Positions 26,178 through 34,856 of a DNA stretch of 64,000 nt are shown piece after piece (position 1 is the stretch's first letter; every line of letters starts with the position of its first letter). Both the position numbers and the translations under genes were made by a program. The notes below the pieces were generated by a model. It saw nothing but the letters and a program-made list of their open reading frames with translations. It had not been told where the DNA came from and searched no databases. The stretch is from Chryseobacterium salivictor (lineage in GTDB: Bacteria; Bacteroidota; Bacteroidia; Flavobacteriales; Weeksellaceae). The stretch spans positions 124,001-188,000 of the forward strand of contig NZ_CP037954.1 in the NCBI RefSeq assembly GCF_004359195.1. Direction: 5' to 3'.

Positions 26178-26213
26178 ATATTTTTACTAGATTTTTTCTG
26201 AAATAAAGGTTCG

Positions 26214-26244
26214 TAAAAATACAAATTTTTGCGCATTACCACAA
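26214..26244 (-). promoter_or_regulatory. Candidate gcvP promoter
   Basis: Minus strand: TTG (26244-26242), a 20-base spacer, TATTTTTA (26221-26214). Start codon at 26177. Confidence 0.4.
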
Positions 26245-26367
26245 TTGATAAATCTCATTTAATTAAGATCATAGACCGCTTTGCTTATAGACAAAAGATA
26301 AAATACTCTAATTGCGAAAAAAAACTCTAATCGCCTGAAGAATACTTTTAAATTTCCACGTTCCTTA

Positions 26368-26399
26368 TTTTGATTTATTCTAAATTAGGTTTATATTTG
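26368..26399 (+). promoter_or_regulatory. Consensus Bacteroidota promoter before a small ORF
   Basis: TTTTG (26368-26372), a 19-base spacer and TATATTTG (26392-26399), a perfect match to TTTG-N19-TAnnTTTG. It ends 4 bases before the ATG at 26404. Confidence 0.65.
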
Positions 26400-26403
26400 C
26401 AGC

Positions 26404-26556
26404 ATGAACGGTCAAATTATCCCTTTTAAAGTATCACCACTGATGCCCTTTAGCGAAATTAAAGAGGAATTAACCTGTGGTAAAAAGAATTGCTGTAAAA
26501 AATTTAAGAAAGGAAAACGATGTAAGAAATGTCCCGGCCGGCTTAAAATGGTTTAG
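26404..26556 (+). CDS. Small Cys/Lys-rich protein, 50 residues
   Basis: Short gene in the 400-base space between gcvP and the DnaJ-like gene. The product begins MNGQIIPFKV and ends with a basic cysteine cluster: CGKKNCCKKFKKGKRCKKCP (residues 25-44, five Cys). The five cysteines could bind zinc or iron, but this is not shown. A consensus promoter sits directly upstream, so close that the mRNA may be leaderless; alternatively Met14 (26443) is the start. Function unknown. Confidence 0.6.
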   Translation: MNGQIIPFKVSPLMPFSEIKEELTCGKKNCCKKFKKGKRCKKCPGRLKMV

Positions 26557-26577
26557 AAAAAACCATCGGATTTCTTT

Positions 26578-27228
26578 TTAATTAAAGAAATTCTCCCACA
26601 ATATGATAATGACAATAAGCATCATAATGAGTGCGATGATGATCCGGATCAACCTCGGAATACCATGCGGATTAATGGATGTCGGGTTTTCGGGTTTAAA
26701 TAGATTTTCGACATCATTTCTAAATTCCTCGCTTTTATTCTCATAGATTTCGGTGATTGTAATTCCTTGCACCACCGTTTTATTCAACAGCGAATTGGTC
26801 ACGTGCAATAACAACTGAAATTTCCCGTCCTGAAATTCCGTGATTCGGATTACTTTCTCGCCATATCCTTTCTGCAGGCCAAATGGCAACACTTTTACAA
26901 TATCTGCATTTTGAGTCTGCCACGAAATAATCACTTCCTCCCCTTTTTGAACCCTCACTTTATTCGCCGAAAAAAATTTAATTGATGGTGGAAGATTCGG
27001 CCGGTAACTTCTTTGCTGATGACTTAGATTATCATCGTAAATTCTGCGTTTCTCAGCATCAATTAACATTTCGTACGCTTCCTTAATTTCCATGAAACGG
27101 GTTTCGAAAAAATGATCATCGGGATTTTTATCGGGATGGTATTTTAAAGAGAGTTTACGGTACGCTTTTTTGATGTCTTCTTCTGAAGCATTTTCTTTAA
27201 CACCGAGAAAATAATAGTAATTTTTCAT
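26578..27228 (-). CDS. DnaJ-domain membrane-anchored protein
   Basis: 216 residues. An N-terminal J domain (about 1-66) has the HPD motif at 31-33, so it should stimulate an Hsp70 ATPase. The middle (about 80-155) looks like a beta-sandwich domain, and a C-terminal transmembrane helix follows (about 192-213, hydrophobic Ile/Leu run). There is no Gly/Phe region or zinc fingers, so it is not classical DnaJ but a type III J protein, probably working at the inner face of the membrane. Confidence 0.85.
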   Translation of the reverse strand: MKNYYYFLGVKENASEEDIKKAYRKLSLKYHPDKNPDDHFFETRFMEIKEAYEMLIDAEKRRIYDDNLSHQQRSYRPNLPPSIKFFSANKVRVQKGEEVIISWQTQNADIVKVLPFGLQKGYGEKVIRITEFQDGKFQLLLHVTNSLLNKTVVQGITITEIYENKSEEFRNDVENLFKPENPTSINPHGIPRLIRIIIALIMMLIVIIILWENFFN

Positions 27229-27359
27229 TCCAGTTTAAAAACGTTTTCCAAACGTAATTTGGTGAGCAAAAGTAAGGATTTTAAAAATTAATTATTCCAA
27301 AAAAAATCAAATCTGCTGTAATAATAAGTATCTGCGTAAGGTAAAACATAGAGAGAAGA

Positions 27360-27394
27360 TCAAAAAAGTGCAGAAGAAATAATTCTCTGCACTT
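27360..27394 (-). terminator. Terminator of the 27437 gene
   Basis: Stem AAGTGCAGA / TCTGCACTT (27366-27374 with 27386-27394), 11-base loop, U-tract on the minus strand from the A-run at 27362-27367. Confidence 0.7.
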
Positions 27395-27436
27395 ACAATA
27401 ATTTAGTGTGAAATGAGATGGGATTTAAGATTCACT

Positions 27437-27676
27437 TCATTTTTTACAGCATTCCGACTCATATTGATTTTTAATTTTATTCTTCATTTCCAAATATTTT
27501 TCGTCATCCATTTCCCGAATTTTGTCAACAACACCAAAAGCCGTTTTTTCTTTGATTCCATATTCCTCAAGAATAGCTTTCATGGCTTTTCTTCTTTGAT
27601 ACATTTTGTTTGCTACCATGACCAAACCTAGTACAGCGAAAGCTCCAAGAGCCGTTTTTACATTTGAATTTTTCAT
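27437..27676 (-). CDS. Small membrane-anchored protein, 79 residues
   Basis: One N-terminal hydrophobic helix (about 8-24, LGAFAVLGLVMVANKM), then a charged, probably helical soluble part ending in ECCKK. Family not recognised. It has its own terminator and no close same-strand neighbour. Confidence 0.6.
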   Translation of the reverse strand: MKNSNVKTALGAFAVLGLVMVANKMYQRRKAMKAILEEYGIKEKTAFGVVDKIREMDDEKYLEMKNKIKNQYESECCKK

Positions 27677-27901
27677 TTTTTGAAATTTTAAAATTTACGT
27701 TGAACTGATTTTCTAAAAAATAATGACCTCCTTTTTACTTTAAATATTTATTCTTTTTTAAAGTTACCGGAACCATTTTTTTTTTGACAGAGAATCAACT
27801 GAAAATTCACTTTAAATAAATTTTGTAATTTTTATTATGTTCAAAAAGCAGCAATCATTATTCCACAATAAACAAAGCAGATATAAAACTGATATTCTTT
27901 T
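27677..27901. other. AT-rich gap, nothing recognised
   Basis: 225 bases between the small membrane protein and the AHSA1 cluster; no gene or clear signal seen. Confidence 0.4.
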
Positions 27902-28345
27902 CTATTCTTTTTCAGCCAGCTTTTTAAGCATTGCGAAACCTTCATTAAAACCTTTATTCATCGCATCTTCATTTTCATTGCTGACATGAACAGTCGCCGT
28001 GAGTTGGGTGGTATTTTCGTCAATCGCCCGCAGAAAATATTTTTCTTCGGCACCACTCCAGTCTTTAACTTCCCTGGTATACGTATCTTCTACACCATCT
28101 CTGACTGTTCCAAGATGCCTGAAAATAACTTCATTGGGCTCGTCTAAACTTTCAATGGTTGACACCATTCCTTCACCTTTCTGATTGGTAAAATAGGTTT
28201 TGCCACCGACTTTCCAGTCGGATTTCATCTGCGAACCTGGCGTAAAAAACTGCGTCCATATCGGATAGGTTTCCGGGCTCCAGAGTAAATCCCAAACTTT
28301 CTGAATCGGCGCACTGATATGAATTTCGTAATCTAAAGTTTCCAT
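27902..28345 (-). CDS. SRPBCC (AHSA1-type) domain protein
   Basis: 147 residues filling one START/Bet v1-like hydrophobic-pocket domain. The opening IHISAPIQKVWDLLWSPETY (about 7-26) and the late ENTTQLTATVHVSNEN strand are typical of the AHSA1/SRPBCC superfamily. The ligand is unknown. It is the last of five related genes on this strand (27902-30594); 17 bases separate it from the next. Confidence 0.88.
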   Translation of the reverse strand: METLDYEIHISAPIQKVWDLLWSPETYPIWTQFFTPGSQMKSDWKVGGKTYFTNQKGEGMVSTIESLDEPNEVIFRHLGTVRDGVEDTYTREVKDWSGAEEKYFLRAIDENTTQLTATVHVSNENEDAMNKGFNEGFAMLKKLAEKE

Positions 28346-28362
28346 GGTTTTGCGTTTTAAAA

Positions 28363-28788
28363 TTATTGCTCTTCCGAAAGTTCTTTTATCTTTTCAAAAT
28401 TTTTCGGATATTTAGTATTGAAGAAATCAACAAATTCATCCAGCGAATTTACCCTTCCTATTAAAAGGGTTTTGTTTTCATAGGGTTCTAAAAAATAACT
28501 GATGGTCGAGTCTTCCCAGTCCTGAGGACTGAGTTCACCATCGAAAATCCATCCCAGATGTTTCATGCTGAGCTCCCGGTTGGGAATGTTTTTGATCACC
28601 TTATTATACATTCCATTATTTTTGGGATCGAGAAATTTCATCACGCTTCCCTCTTCCCAGGTTCCCTCGAAATAGGTTCCCTCATTCATCGCAGAAGCCC
28701 ATTTTTGGTAAGCATCCTGAGTAAAAAGCACTTCCCAAACTTTTTCAGGAGTGGCATTAATCTGTATTTTGAACTCTAATAATCTCAC
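28363..28788 (-). CDS. SRPBCC (AHSA1-type) domain protein
   Basis: 141 residues, one SRPBCC domain (KIQINATPEKVWEVLFTQDA at about 7-26). It starts with GTG at 28788; no in-frame ATG is seen upstream. Related to the protein at 27902 and lies 17 bases upstream of it, probably co-transcribed. Confidence 0.85.
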   Translation of the reverse strand: MRLLEFKIQINATPEKVWEVLFTQDAYQKWASAMNEGTYFEGTWEEGSVMKFLDPKNNGMYNKVIKNIPNRELSMKHLGWIFDGELSPQDWEDSTISYFLEPYENKTLLIGRVNSLDEFVDFFNTKYPKNFEKIKELSEEQ

Positions 28789-28805
28789 TTCTGTTCATTT
28801 TATTT

Positions 28806-29672
28806 TTAAGAATTATAAGCCTCTTCTAACTTGGAAATTTCAATTTTCTGCATGCCCATCATTGCTTCTACGACTTTTTGCGCTTTCACAGGATGATCGA
28901 AATCATTCATCAATTCTAATAATCTTTTAGGGACAATTTGCCAGCTGACTCCGAACTGATCTTTTAACCAACCACACATTGATTCCCGGCCACCGTCTGC
29001 AATGAGTGAATTCCACAAATGATCGGTCTCCACTTGATTGGCAGTCATCACAACAATTGAAATTCCTTCATTAAAATCAAACTGATGATCGTAAGAATTA
29101 TCCATACAGAAGAGCGAGTAATCATCAATTACAAAATGACCATGCTGTATATTTTCTGGATTTTCCTGACTTTTCCCGCCGATTCCTTCCCCATATTTCA
29201 GTACACTTTCTATTCTGGAATTGGGGAAAATTCCGGTGTAAAACTCCATCGCTTTCATCGCTTTTCCATTATTCTGATGAATGAATATCAAGGTAGGAAT
29301 TATTTTCTGACCACTTTTTTTGTCCGTCAGATTGATCTGCCAGGTTACGCCAAACCGGTCACGGACCCAACCGTATTTTTTAGACCACGGATATTCGCCC
29401 AAATCCATCAAAATGATGCCGTCTTGAGAAATATTTTCCCAGTATTTCTGAACTTCCTCTACGGTTTCACAAAGAACCATGAAAGAGATAGAAGCGTTTT
29501 TTTCGAATTGCGGTCCGCCGTTGAGAAACATTAATTTCTGCCCGAACAGTAAGATATTTAAAACAACCGGAGTATCAGCGGTAATTTTTCCACCAAAGGT
29601 TTCACAGTAAAAATCAGCGGCTTCTTTTCCATCACCGTTGAACCAAAGACAGGGAAATATAGTATTGTTCAT
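28806..29672 (-). CDS. Tandem VOC/PhnB-like (glyoxalase fold) protein
   Basis: 288 residues made of two PhnB-type glyoxalase-fold domains. The first begins PCLWFNGDGKEAADFYCETF and the second begins IPTLIFIHQNNGKAMKAMEF (about residue 125). Each half has a QFGVSWQI / RFGVTWQI ending, as in the 3-demethylubiquinone-9 methyltransferase-like annotation group; no enzyme activity can be assigned. Set among SRPBCC genes. Confidence 0.88.
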   Translation of the reverse strand: MNNTIFPCLWFNGDGKEAADFYCETFGGKITADTPVVLNILLFGQKLMFLNGGPQFEKNASISFMVLCETVEEVQKYWENISQDGIILMDLGEYPWSKKYGWVRDRFGVTWQINLTDKKSGQKIIPTLIFIHQNNGKAMKAMEFYTGIFPNSRIESVLKYGEGIGGKSQENPENIQHGHFVIDDYSLFCMDNSYDHQFDFNEGISIVVMTANQVETDHLWNSLIADGGRESMCGWLKDQFGVSWQIVPKRLLELMNDFDHPVKAQKVVEAMMGMQKIEISKLEEAYNS

Positions 29673-29704
29673 ATTCTTGAATTAAAAAAACGCTATAAAA
29701 TTTA

Positions 29705-30118
29705 TTAATTATTTTCAACGTATTTATGAAAACGGTCTAAAATTGCGTAATAACCTACTCTTTGCATTTCAGTGGAATATTGCTCTTCCGGTTCGAAAAC
29801 TTCGACAACTTCAGTGGTGGTTTCATCAATTTTATTAAAATAAACTTCGATTGTTCTGCCATCCCTTAAAATACTTTTCACATATTCCAAATCTCTGATT
29901 TCAACGATTTGGCCGGAAAAATCATAACCGAAACTTTTATCTTTATATTCCAGGCGATAATCAAAGGATCCCCCTTCGCGAAAATCGATCACCGCTTTGG
30001 GGCAATGCCAGTTCGGTGTGGTAAAGTTCCATTTCACAATATGCTTTGGATTGTAAAAATAATCCCATACTTTTTGAATGGGTTTTAGAATGGTAATGTT
30101 TATCGTTATAGGCTCCAT
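29705..30118 (-). CDS. SRPBCC (AHSA1-type) domain protein
   Basis: 137 residues, single SRPBCC domain. Closely similar to the protein encoded next upstream (30181): both start with an ITILKP.. strand, share WNF near residue 30 and end FHKYVENN / FHKYVENY. The pair is therefore a recent tandem duplication. 62 bases separate the two genes. Confidence 0.88.
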   Translation of the reverse strand: MEPITINITILKPIQKVWDYFYNPKHIVKWNFTTPNWHCPKAVIDFREGGSFDYRLEYKDKSFGYDFSGQIVEIRDLEYVKSILRDGRTIEVYFNKIDETTTEVVEVFEPEEQYSTEMQRVGYYAILDRFHKYVENN

Positions 30119-30180
30119 AGATTATTTTTTATAAAAATACGGAATAATTTTTAAAATTTCATCCAGAGCAGTCTTTGCGG

Positions 30181-30594
30181 TTAATAATTCTCTACATATT
30201 TATGAAAATTATCCAGAATGGCATACCAACCTTCCCTTTGCATGGGCTCTGGCTGGCCTGGATCCGGTTCAAATATTTCGGTCACTGTGGTCGTATTTTG
30301 ATCAACAATTTCAAATAGCACCTCTACTTTTCTGCCATCTTCCAAATGGTATTTTATATTTTCCAAAGGAGCAACCTCATCGTAGATTCCTTTAAAATCA
30401 AAACCGAAACTCTGGTCTTTTGCTTCCATTCTATAGTTGAATTCGCCACCGATCTGTAAATCATTTTCGGCTTTGGGGCAAGTCCATTCATCACTTGCGA
30501 AATTCCACTGGGTGATATGTTCGGGTTGGGTGAAAAGTTCCCAAACGGTTGAAACGGGTTTTAGAATAGTTATTTCAATTTTTATTGAATCCAT
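30181..30594 (-). CDS. SRPBCC (AHSA1-type) domain protein
   Basis: 137 residues, paralogue of the 29705 product with the same length and ends. First gene of the five-gene AHSA1/VOC run on the minus strand, directly downstream of the tpx terminator. Ligand unknown. Confidence 0.88.
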   Translation of the reverse strand: MDSIKIEITILKPVSTVWELFTQPEHITQWNFASDEWTCPKAENDLQIGGEFNYRMEAKDQSFGFDFKGIYDEVAPLENIKYHLEDGRKVEVLFEIVDQNTTTVTEIFEPDPGQPEPMQREGWYAILDNFHKYVENY

Positions 30595-30631
30595 TATTTA
30601 AATATTTAAAGTTAAAAATTTTCGCTATAAA

Positions 30632-30665
30632 TAAAAAAACTTGCCAGTTTATTACTGACAAGTTT
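30632..30665 (-). terminator. Terminator of tpx
   Basis: 12-position stem AAACTTGCCAGT / ACTGACAAGTTT (30637-30648 with 30654-30665, one mismatch), 5-base loop, U-tract on the minus strand. Confidence 0.8.
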
Positions 30666-30684
30666 TATGATTGGTTTTTACAAT

Positions 30685-31182
30685 TTACTTTAAAGCATTC
30701 AAAGCTGCTTCGTAATTAGGTTCCTGTGCAATTTCGGGAACCTGTTCGGTATATATTACTTTTCCGTTTTCATCAGCCACAATTACGGCACGGCTCAAAA
30801 GATCCTGCATTGGGGAATCGGAAATTTTCACTCCGAAATCATCTCCAAAAGAGCCCCGGTAATCTGATAAACTTACCACGTGATCCAGACCTTCTGCTGC
30901 ACAGAAGCGGTTCAGTGCAAAAGGCAAATCTTTGGAAACATTGATCACCACAGTATTATCTAATCCTCCTGCTTCTTCATTAAATTTTCTCGCAGAAGCT
31001 GCACAAACACCGGTATCAATACTTGGAAAGATATTGAAAATCTTCTTTTTGCCGGAAAAATCATCATTGGTCTTTTCTTTTAAATCCACATTGATCAGTT
31101 TAAAATTTTTCAACGTGGTTCCTATTTCTGGCAAGTTACCGACTGTGTGAACCGGATTGCCCTGTAATGTAATATCTGCCAT
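30685..31182 (-). CDS. tpx: Thiol peroxidase Tpx (atypical 2-Cys peroxiredoxin)
   Basis: Reduces hydrogen peroxide and alkyl hydroperoxides with electrons from thioredoxin. 165 residues; peroxidatic C60 in FPSIDTGVCAAS and resolving C94 in LNRFCAAEG, the same spacing as E. coli Tpx (61/95). Single gene with a strong terminator. Confidence 0.96.
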   Translation of the reverse strand: MADITLQGNPVHTVGNLPEIGTTLKNFKLINVDLKEKTNDDFSGKKKIFNIFPSIDTGVCAASARKFNEEAGGLDNTVVINVSKDLPFALNRFCAAEGLDHVVSLSDYRGSFGDDFGVKISDSPMQDLLSRAVIVADENGKVIYTEQVPEIAQEPNYEAALNALK

Positions 31183-31295
31183 AATTTCAATTATTTATAT
31201 TATTTATATTCATTCAAAATTAGGGAAAATTTAACCAAGATCAGAACAATGAAAGTTAAATTAATCTTAATTAAACCTTCTGTTTCCATAAATAT

Positions 31296-31781
31296 TTAGT
31301 CATCATTTATTTTTTTTAATAATTTAAGCATTTCTGCGGCAGTTAAAAAACCAGTGTATTGCAATACAATTTCATTCTTTGGATTTAAAATCACCAAAGT
31401 TGGATAAGAAAGCTGTCCATCAATATTACCTAACGAGTCAACCAATTGGTGATGACCTGTATTTATCCCTGTTGGCTGGTATTTAAAAACAGTTCCTGCA
31501 AAGTAAATTTCTGCTTTTTCTTCACCATTAATATCCACAAAATAGAAGTTTTCATTTAAGATTTTCTGTACTTCTTCATCTTTAAAAGTAGCGTTTTGCA
31601 TCGCTTGACAGTAGTTGCACCAGTCGGTATGAACAAAAACCACTACGGTTTTCTGTTCGGTTTTCTGCAATTCTTCTGCACGTTCCAACGGATGCTTTTT
31701 CATTTGTGAAAAAGTCATCATTAAGCCCCAAAAAATTAAGACAACAGAACTTGATTTTTGAAAAGTTGATAGTGGTTTCAT
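31296..31781 (-). CDS. Secreted or membrane-anchored thioredoxin-like protein
   Basis: 161 residues from the ATG at 31781. The frame is open further upstream into the TonB receptor gene, but that part is a shadow. An N-terminal hydrophobic segment (about 12-24) suggests a signal anchor. The redox motif is WCNYC (C55, C58) in VFVHTDWCNYCQAMQNATF, as in DsbD-gamma/SoxW-like periplasmic thioredoxins, and PTLVILNPKN has the cis-Pro. It starts 4 bases after the TonB receptor stop, so the two are likely expressed together. Confidence 0.88.
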   Translation of the reverse strand: MKPLSTFQKSSSVVLIFWGLMMTFSQMKKHPLERAEELQKTEQKTVVVFVHTDWCNYCQAMQNATFKDEEVQKILNENFYFVDINGEEKAEIYFAGTVFKYQPTGINTGHHQLVDSLGNIDGQLSYPTLVILNPKNEIVLQYTGFLTAAEMLKLLKKINDD

Positions 31782-31785
31782 GATT

Positions 31786-34071
31786 TTATTTAAACGTAAA
31801 TCTAACTCCGAGAAAAGAACGGATTCCCTGATTGGGCGCGTACACATAATTGGGATCAAACGTTAAGGCATAAGGATTATCGGGTGTTGCGACCACTTGG
31901 CCACTGGAATCAAATTTTACCTGTTTGTTAAAAGGATCGTTGGCTCTGGAAATAATAAACGGGGTTCCCTTATTCGGCGTCCAGTTTAAAATATTTTTAA
32001 CACCAGCATAGATTTCAAATTTCTGAAAACCCTCATAAGTAAACTGAATATTCTGAATACTCCACCACGGTGAATACCGTTTTCTGGGATCTAATTGCCC
32101 TAACAAAGGTAAACGCATGAGACTAGAGATATTTCCCGTATAATCGATGGCCGTTTTCCATGCTCTTATTTTATAGGAAACCGCCCAGATCCCCATGAAT
32201 TTCTCTGTTAAAATCTGATGTTCTGTGATTCCGTTGTCGGTGATGGTATTTTCCATTGCTGTTCCACCCATAATAAACTTTAAACCATTCGCAAAATTAA
32301 GATTGGCATTTAAACTAAATCCTTTGCTGACTGCATTTCCACCGATATTATCATAGATGATTTGAGACGTGTTGGTTTCGTAATCGGGAACGATTCTGTT
32401 GGTAAAATAAGTGTAAAAAGCACTCGCATCCAAAGCAATATGAGAGCCTGAACCGAAATACATTTTTTTAGTATAATTAAGGTTGATGTTATAAGATTTT
32501 TCAGGTTTCAAATCGTTTAAAACCACAACATTTCTCGCCCCGGTTAAAGCAGCATGATCTTCGGTAAAAAGGTTCACCACACGAAATCCCGTTCCCGCAT
32601 TAAGTCTTAAAATATTATTCTGATCGACAGACCATTTATAAGCCATTCGCGGTGTAAAAATATTTCTGTGGATATTATTATAATCGTATCTGAAACCTAA
32701 AAGCAACTGATGATTTTCTGCTAAACGGATTTCATCCTGAATAAAAACTCCGGGAAGATAAGTTTTTTCGGGTTTGTTTTCGCCCAGAATCGTTGAAGTT
32801 CCGGCCGTATTGTCGTCATAATAAGTATATCGCATCGCTGCACCAAAGAGCAGATCATGATTTCCTGCTTTTTTATCCCAATTCAGCTGACTGAAGGCAA
32901 TTTTTTGGTTCGCGATATAAGATGTTTCCCCGTAACGGCTGTCCTGATCATGATTTACAAAAGAAAATCCCAAAAAAATTTTCTCATTGACAGGCAACTG
33001 GTAGCTTCCAAAAAATTCGGTACGGCTGGTGTAAATACTTTCACCATAAATCTCATCACCTCCACGATAGGATTTATTCCAGCGCATATCGCCGCCCCAA
33101 CGTTCTTCATACATATATCTTGTAGCTATGGAAAACAGCCGATTTTCTTTCCTTTGAAAATTCCATTTCTGGAAAAGGGAAATGCGGTCCTGTAGAGTAA
33201 CATCTGTGAAATTATCGTGGTTGTTATCAATTTTATTTTGGTAATTAAAATAATTAATTCCGGTGAGGACTTTTGCTTTTTTACCTGCGTTGAATTTAAA
33301 ACCGACATCCAAATTGTATTCGCCCCAAGTAGTCGAAAAAAGATCGGCACTAAACAACGGCGCAGTGTGCGGGTTATTCGTGATCACATTGATCAAGCCA
33401 CCAACCGCTTCGCTTCCGTAAAGAGAAGACGCAGGGCCTTTTACAATTTCAATTCTTTCTACCAAAGAATTAGGAATCCCAGACATTCCGTAAACAGTTC
33501 CGAGCGAACTGACGATCGGCATCCCATCAATCAAAACCATGGTATATGGACCTTCCAAACCATTGATGTGAATATCTCCGGTGGAACAGATATTACAATT
33601 CAGCTGTGGTCTTACGCCATTTACATTTTGTAAAGCATCGAAAATATTGGGTGTTGGGTTTTTCTTAAAATAAGCCGGAGAATAAACTTCTATCGTGACC
33701 GGACTGTCCGATCTTCTTACCGATTTCAGCGTTCCGGTGATTACGACATCTTCAATATCAGAACCTCTGTCGGTGGCTTTTAAATTAATATCTAAAGTTA
33801 AACTGTCATTTTCTTTGATGACCACCTCTTTGTAAAAAGGCTGAAAATCATTTAATTTCACTCTTACTTTATAGTGGCCCGATGGAATTTCGCTAAATCT
33901 AAAAACGCCCGAACTGTCCGAAAATGTAGAATAATCTGTTCCTTCCAGATCAACACCGACGGCAGGTTTTAGAATTCCTCCTCCTGTAATTTGCCCTGTA
34001 ATGGATGAATGTTGCGCAAAGTAAAAACCTGTTGCTATCAAACATCCAAAAGATAATAATCCTCTTTTCAT
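31786..34071 (-). CDS. TonB-dependent outer-membrane receptor with CNIC plug motif
   Basis: 761 residues. Signal peptide to about 20, a carboxypeptidase-like domain (about 24-97), the probable TonB box IEDVVITGT (106-114), a plug (about 120-230, with the VERIEIVKGPASSLYGSEA segment) and a 22-strand barrel. The plug holds a Cys pair, NCNIC (C159, C162), just before DIHINGLEGPYTMVLIDG. Paired cysteines are unusual in a periplasmic plug and might bind a metal such as copper, or be reduced by the adjacent thioredoxin. The substrate is not known. Confidence 0.9.
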   Translation of the reverse strand: MKRGLLSFGCLIATGFYFAQHSSITGQITGGGILKPAVGVDLEGTDYSTFSDSSGVFRFSEIPSGHYKVRVKLNDFQPFYKEVVIKENDSLTLDINLKATDRGSDIEDVVITGTLKSVRRSDSPVTIEVYSPAYFKKNPTPNIFDALQNVNGVRPQLNCNICSTGDIHINGLEGPYTMVLIDGMPIVSSLGTVYGMSGIPNSLVERIEIVKGPASSLYGSEAVGGLINVITNNPHTAPLFSADLFSTTWGEYNLDVGFKFNAGKKAKVLTGINYFNYQNKIDNNHDNFTDVTLQDRISLFQKWNFQRKENRLFSIATRYMYEERWGGDMRWNKSYRGGDEIYGESIYTSRTEFFGSYQLPVNEKIFLGFSFVNHDQDSRYGETSYIANQKIAFSQLNWDKKAGNHDLLFGAAMRYTYYDDNTAGTSTILGENKPEKTYLPGVFIQDEIRLAENHQLLLGFRYDYNNIHRNIFTPRMAYKWSVDQNNILRLNAGTGFRVVNLFTEDHAALTGARNVVVLNDLKPEKSYNINLNYTKKMYFGSGSHIALDASAFYTYFTNRIVPDYETNTSQIIYDNIGGNAVSKGFSLNANLNFANGLKFIMGGTAMENTITDNGITEHQILTEKFMGIWAVSYKIRAWKTAIDYTGNISSLMRLPLLGQLDPRKRYSPWWSIQNIQFTYEGFQKFEIYAGVKNILNWTPNKGTPFIISRANDPFNKQVKFDSSGQVVATPDNPYALTFDPNYVYAPNQGIRSFLGVRFTFK

Positions 34072-34156
34072 TAAAACATATTTAAGTTATAATGGCAAAA
34101 CTACAAAAGTTAGTCTAATCTAACAATTAAAATAGGAGAAATTATCCCCTATTTTT

Positions 34157-34198
34157 AAACCAAAAAAAAGCAAGAAATTAATCTTGCTTTTTTGGTTT
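34157..34198 (-). terminator. Terminator of the META-domain gene
   Basis: Long hairpin with arms AAACCA..GCAAGA (34157-34175) and TCTTGC..TGGTTT (34182-34198) around A/T runs. Confidence 0.75.
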
Positions 34199-34222
34199 AA
34201 ATGATCTTTAAAGAAAATATAA

Positions 34223-34660
34223 TTATTGTTTTTTTATCATTGATTTTTTAAATCTCATCATGACAACGTCGCTCATCAAAAGTTCCAATTTACCTTCGTC
34301 AGTAATTCTGTAACTGGTAATTCCTTTCATCCCTTTTAAGAAAAACACTTCGCCGTCACCACAATATCTCAGGGTAGTGATACCGGGATCAGCAAACGAA
34401 ATCTTATTTCCATTCAACTTAAAGTCGGTGTTATAACCGTTGCAACCTGTTGTTCCGTTAACAGTGTTTGTTGATTTATTGAAAGTAATCGCCGGTTTTT
34501 CATCCGGAAATAATCCCTGGAAAGCAATTCTGGGTCCGGTGATATATTCCAGTTCCCATGCGTTATTATACAATTTTGAACTGTCGCCAAACGTATTGGT
34601 AGAACATGAAACTACGAATAAGGAAATTAATGCGATTAAAAACAGAGTGTGCTTTTTCAT
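34223..34660 (-). CDS. META-domain lipoprotein (HslJ-like)
   Basis: 145 residues with lipobox FVVSC (Cys19). The META domain spans about 30-140, with NAWELEYITGP at the start and the conserved TGCNGYNTDF (about 75-84) in the middle. HslJ-type proteins are envelope stress or heat-shock lipoproteins without a known activity. Own terminator; no close partner. Confidence 0.88.
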   Translation of the reverse strand: MKKHTLFLIALISLFVVSCSTNTFGDSSKLYNNAWELEYITGPRIAFQGLFPDEKPAITFNKSTNTVNGTTGCNGYNTDFKLNGNKISFADPGITTLRYCGDGEVFFLKGMKGITSYRITDEGKLELLMSDVVMMRFKKSMIKKQ

Positions 34661-34856
34661 AATGATAGTATTTGATTTAAGTTAAATTACAGAATCATTC
34701 TTTTTTCTAAAATAAAATGATGATTCTGTAAACGGTAGCTTGCAATAACTATGCTAGTAAAAAAGAAAAAAAAGAAAAACCCAGAAAGTTTTTCCTATAT
34801 AATCAATAATGAATTGAAAACGAACATATTAAACGATTGTTTAATTTTTAAAAAAA
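34661..34856. other. Noncoding gap, nothing recognised
   Basis: 196 AT-rich bases between the META-domain and pentapeptide genes without a visible signal. Confidence 0.35.

Noticed and set aside
30160..30182. TTTGCGGTTAA as a third copy of the 138-bp element end
   Set aside because: Only about 11 bases match and they form the end of a coding gene; no partner arm.
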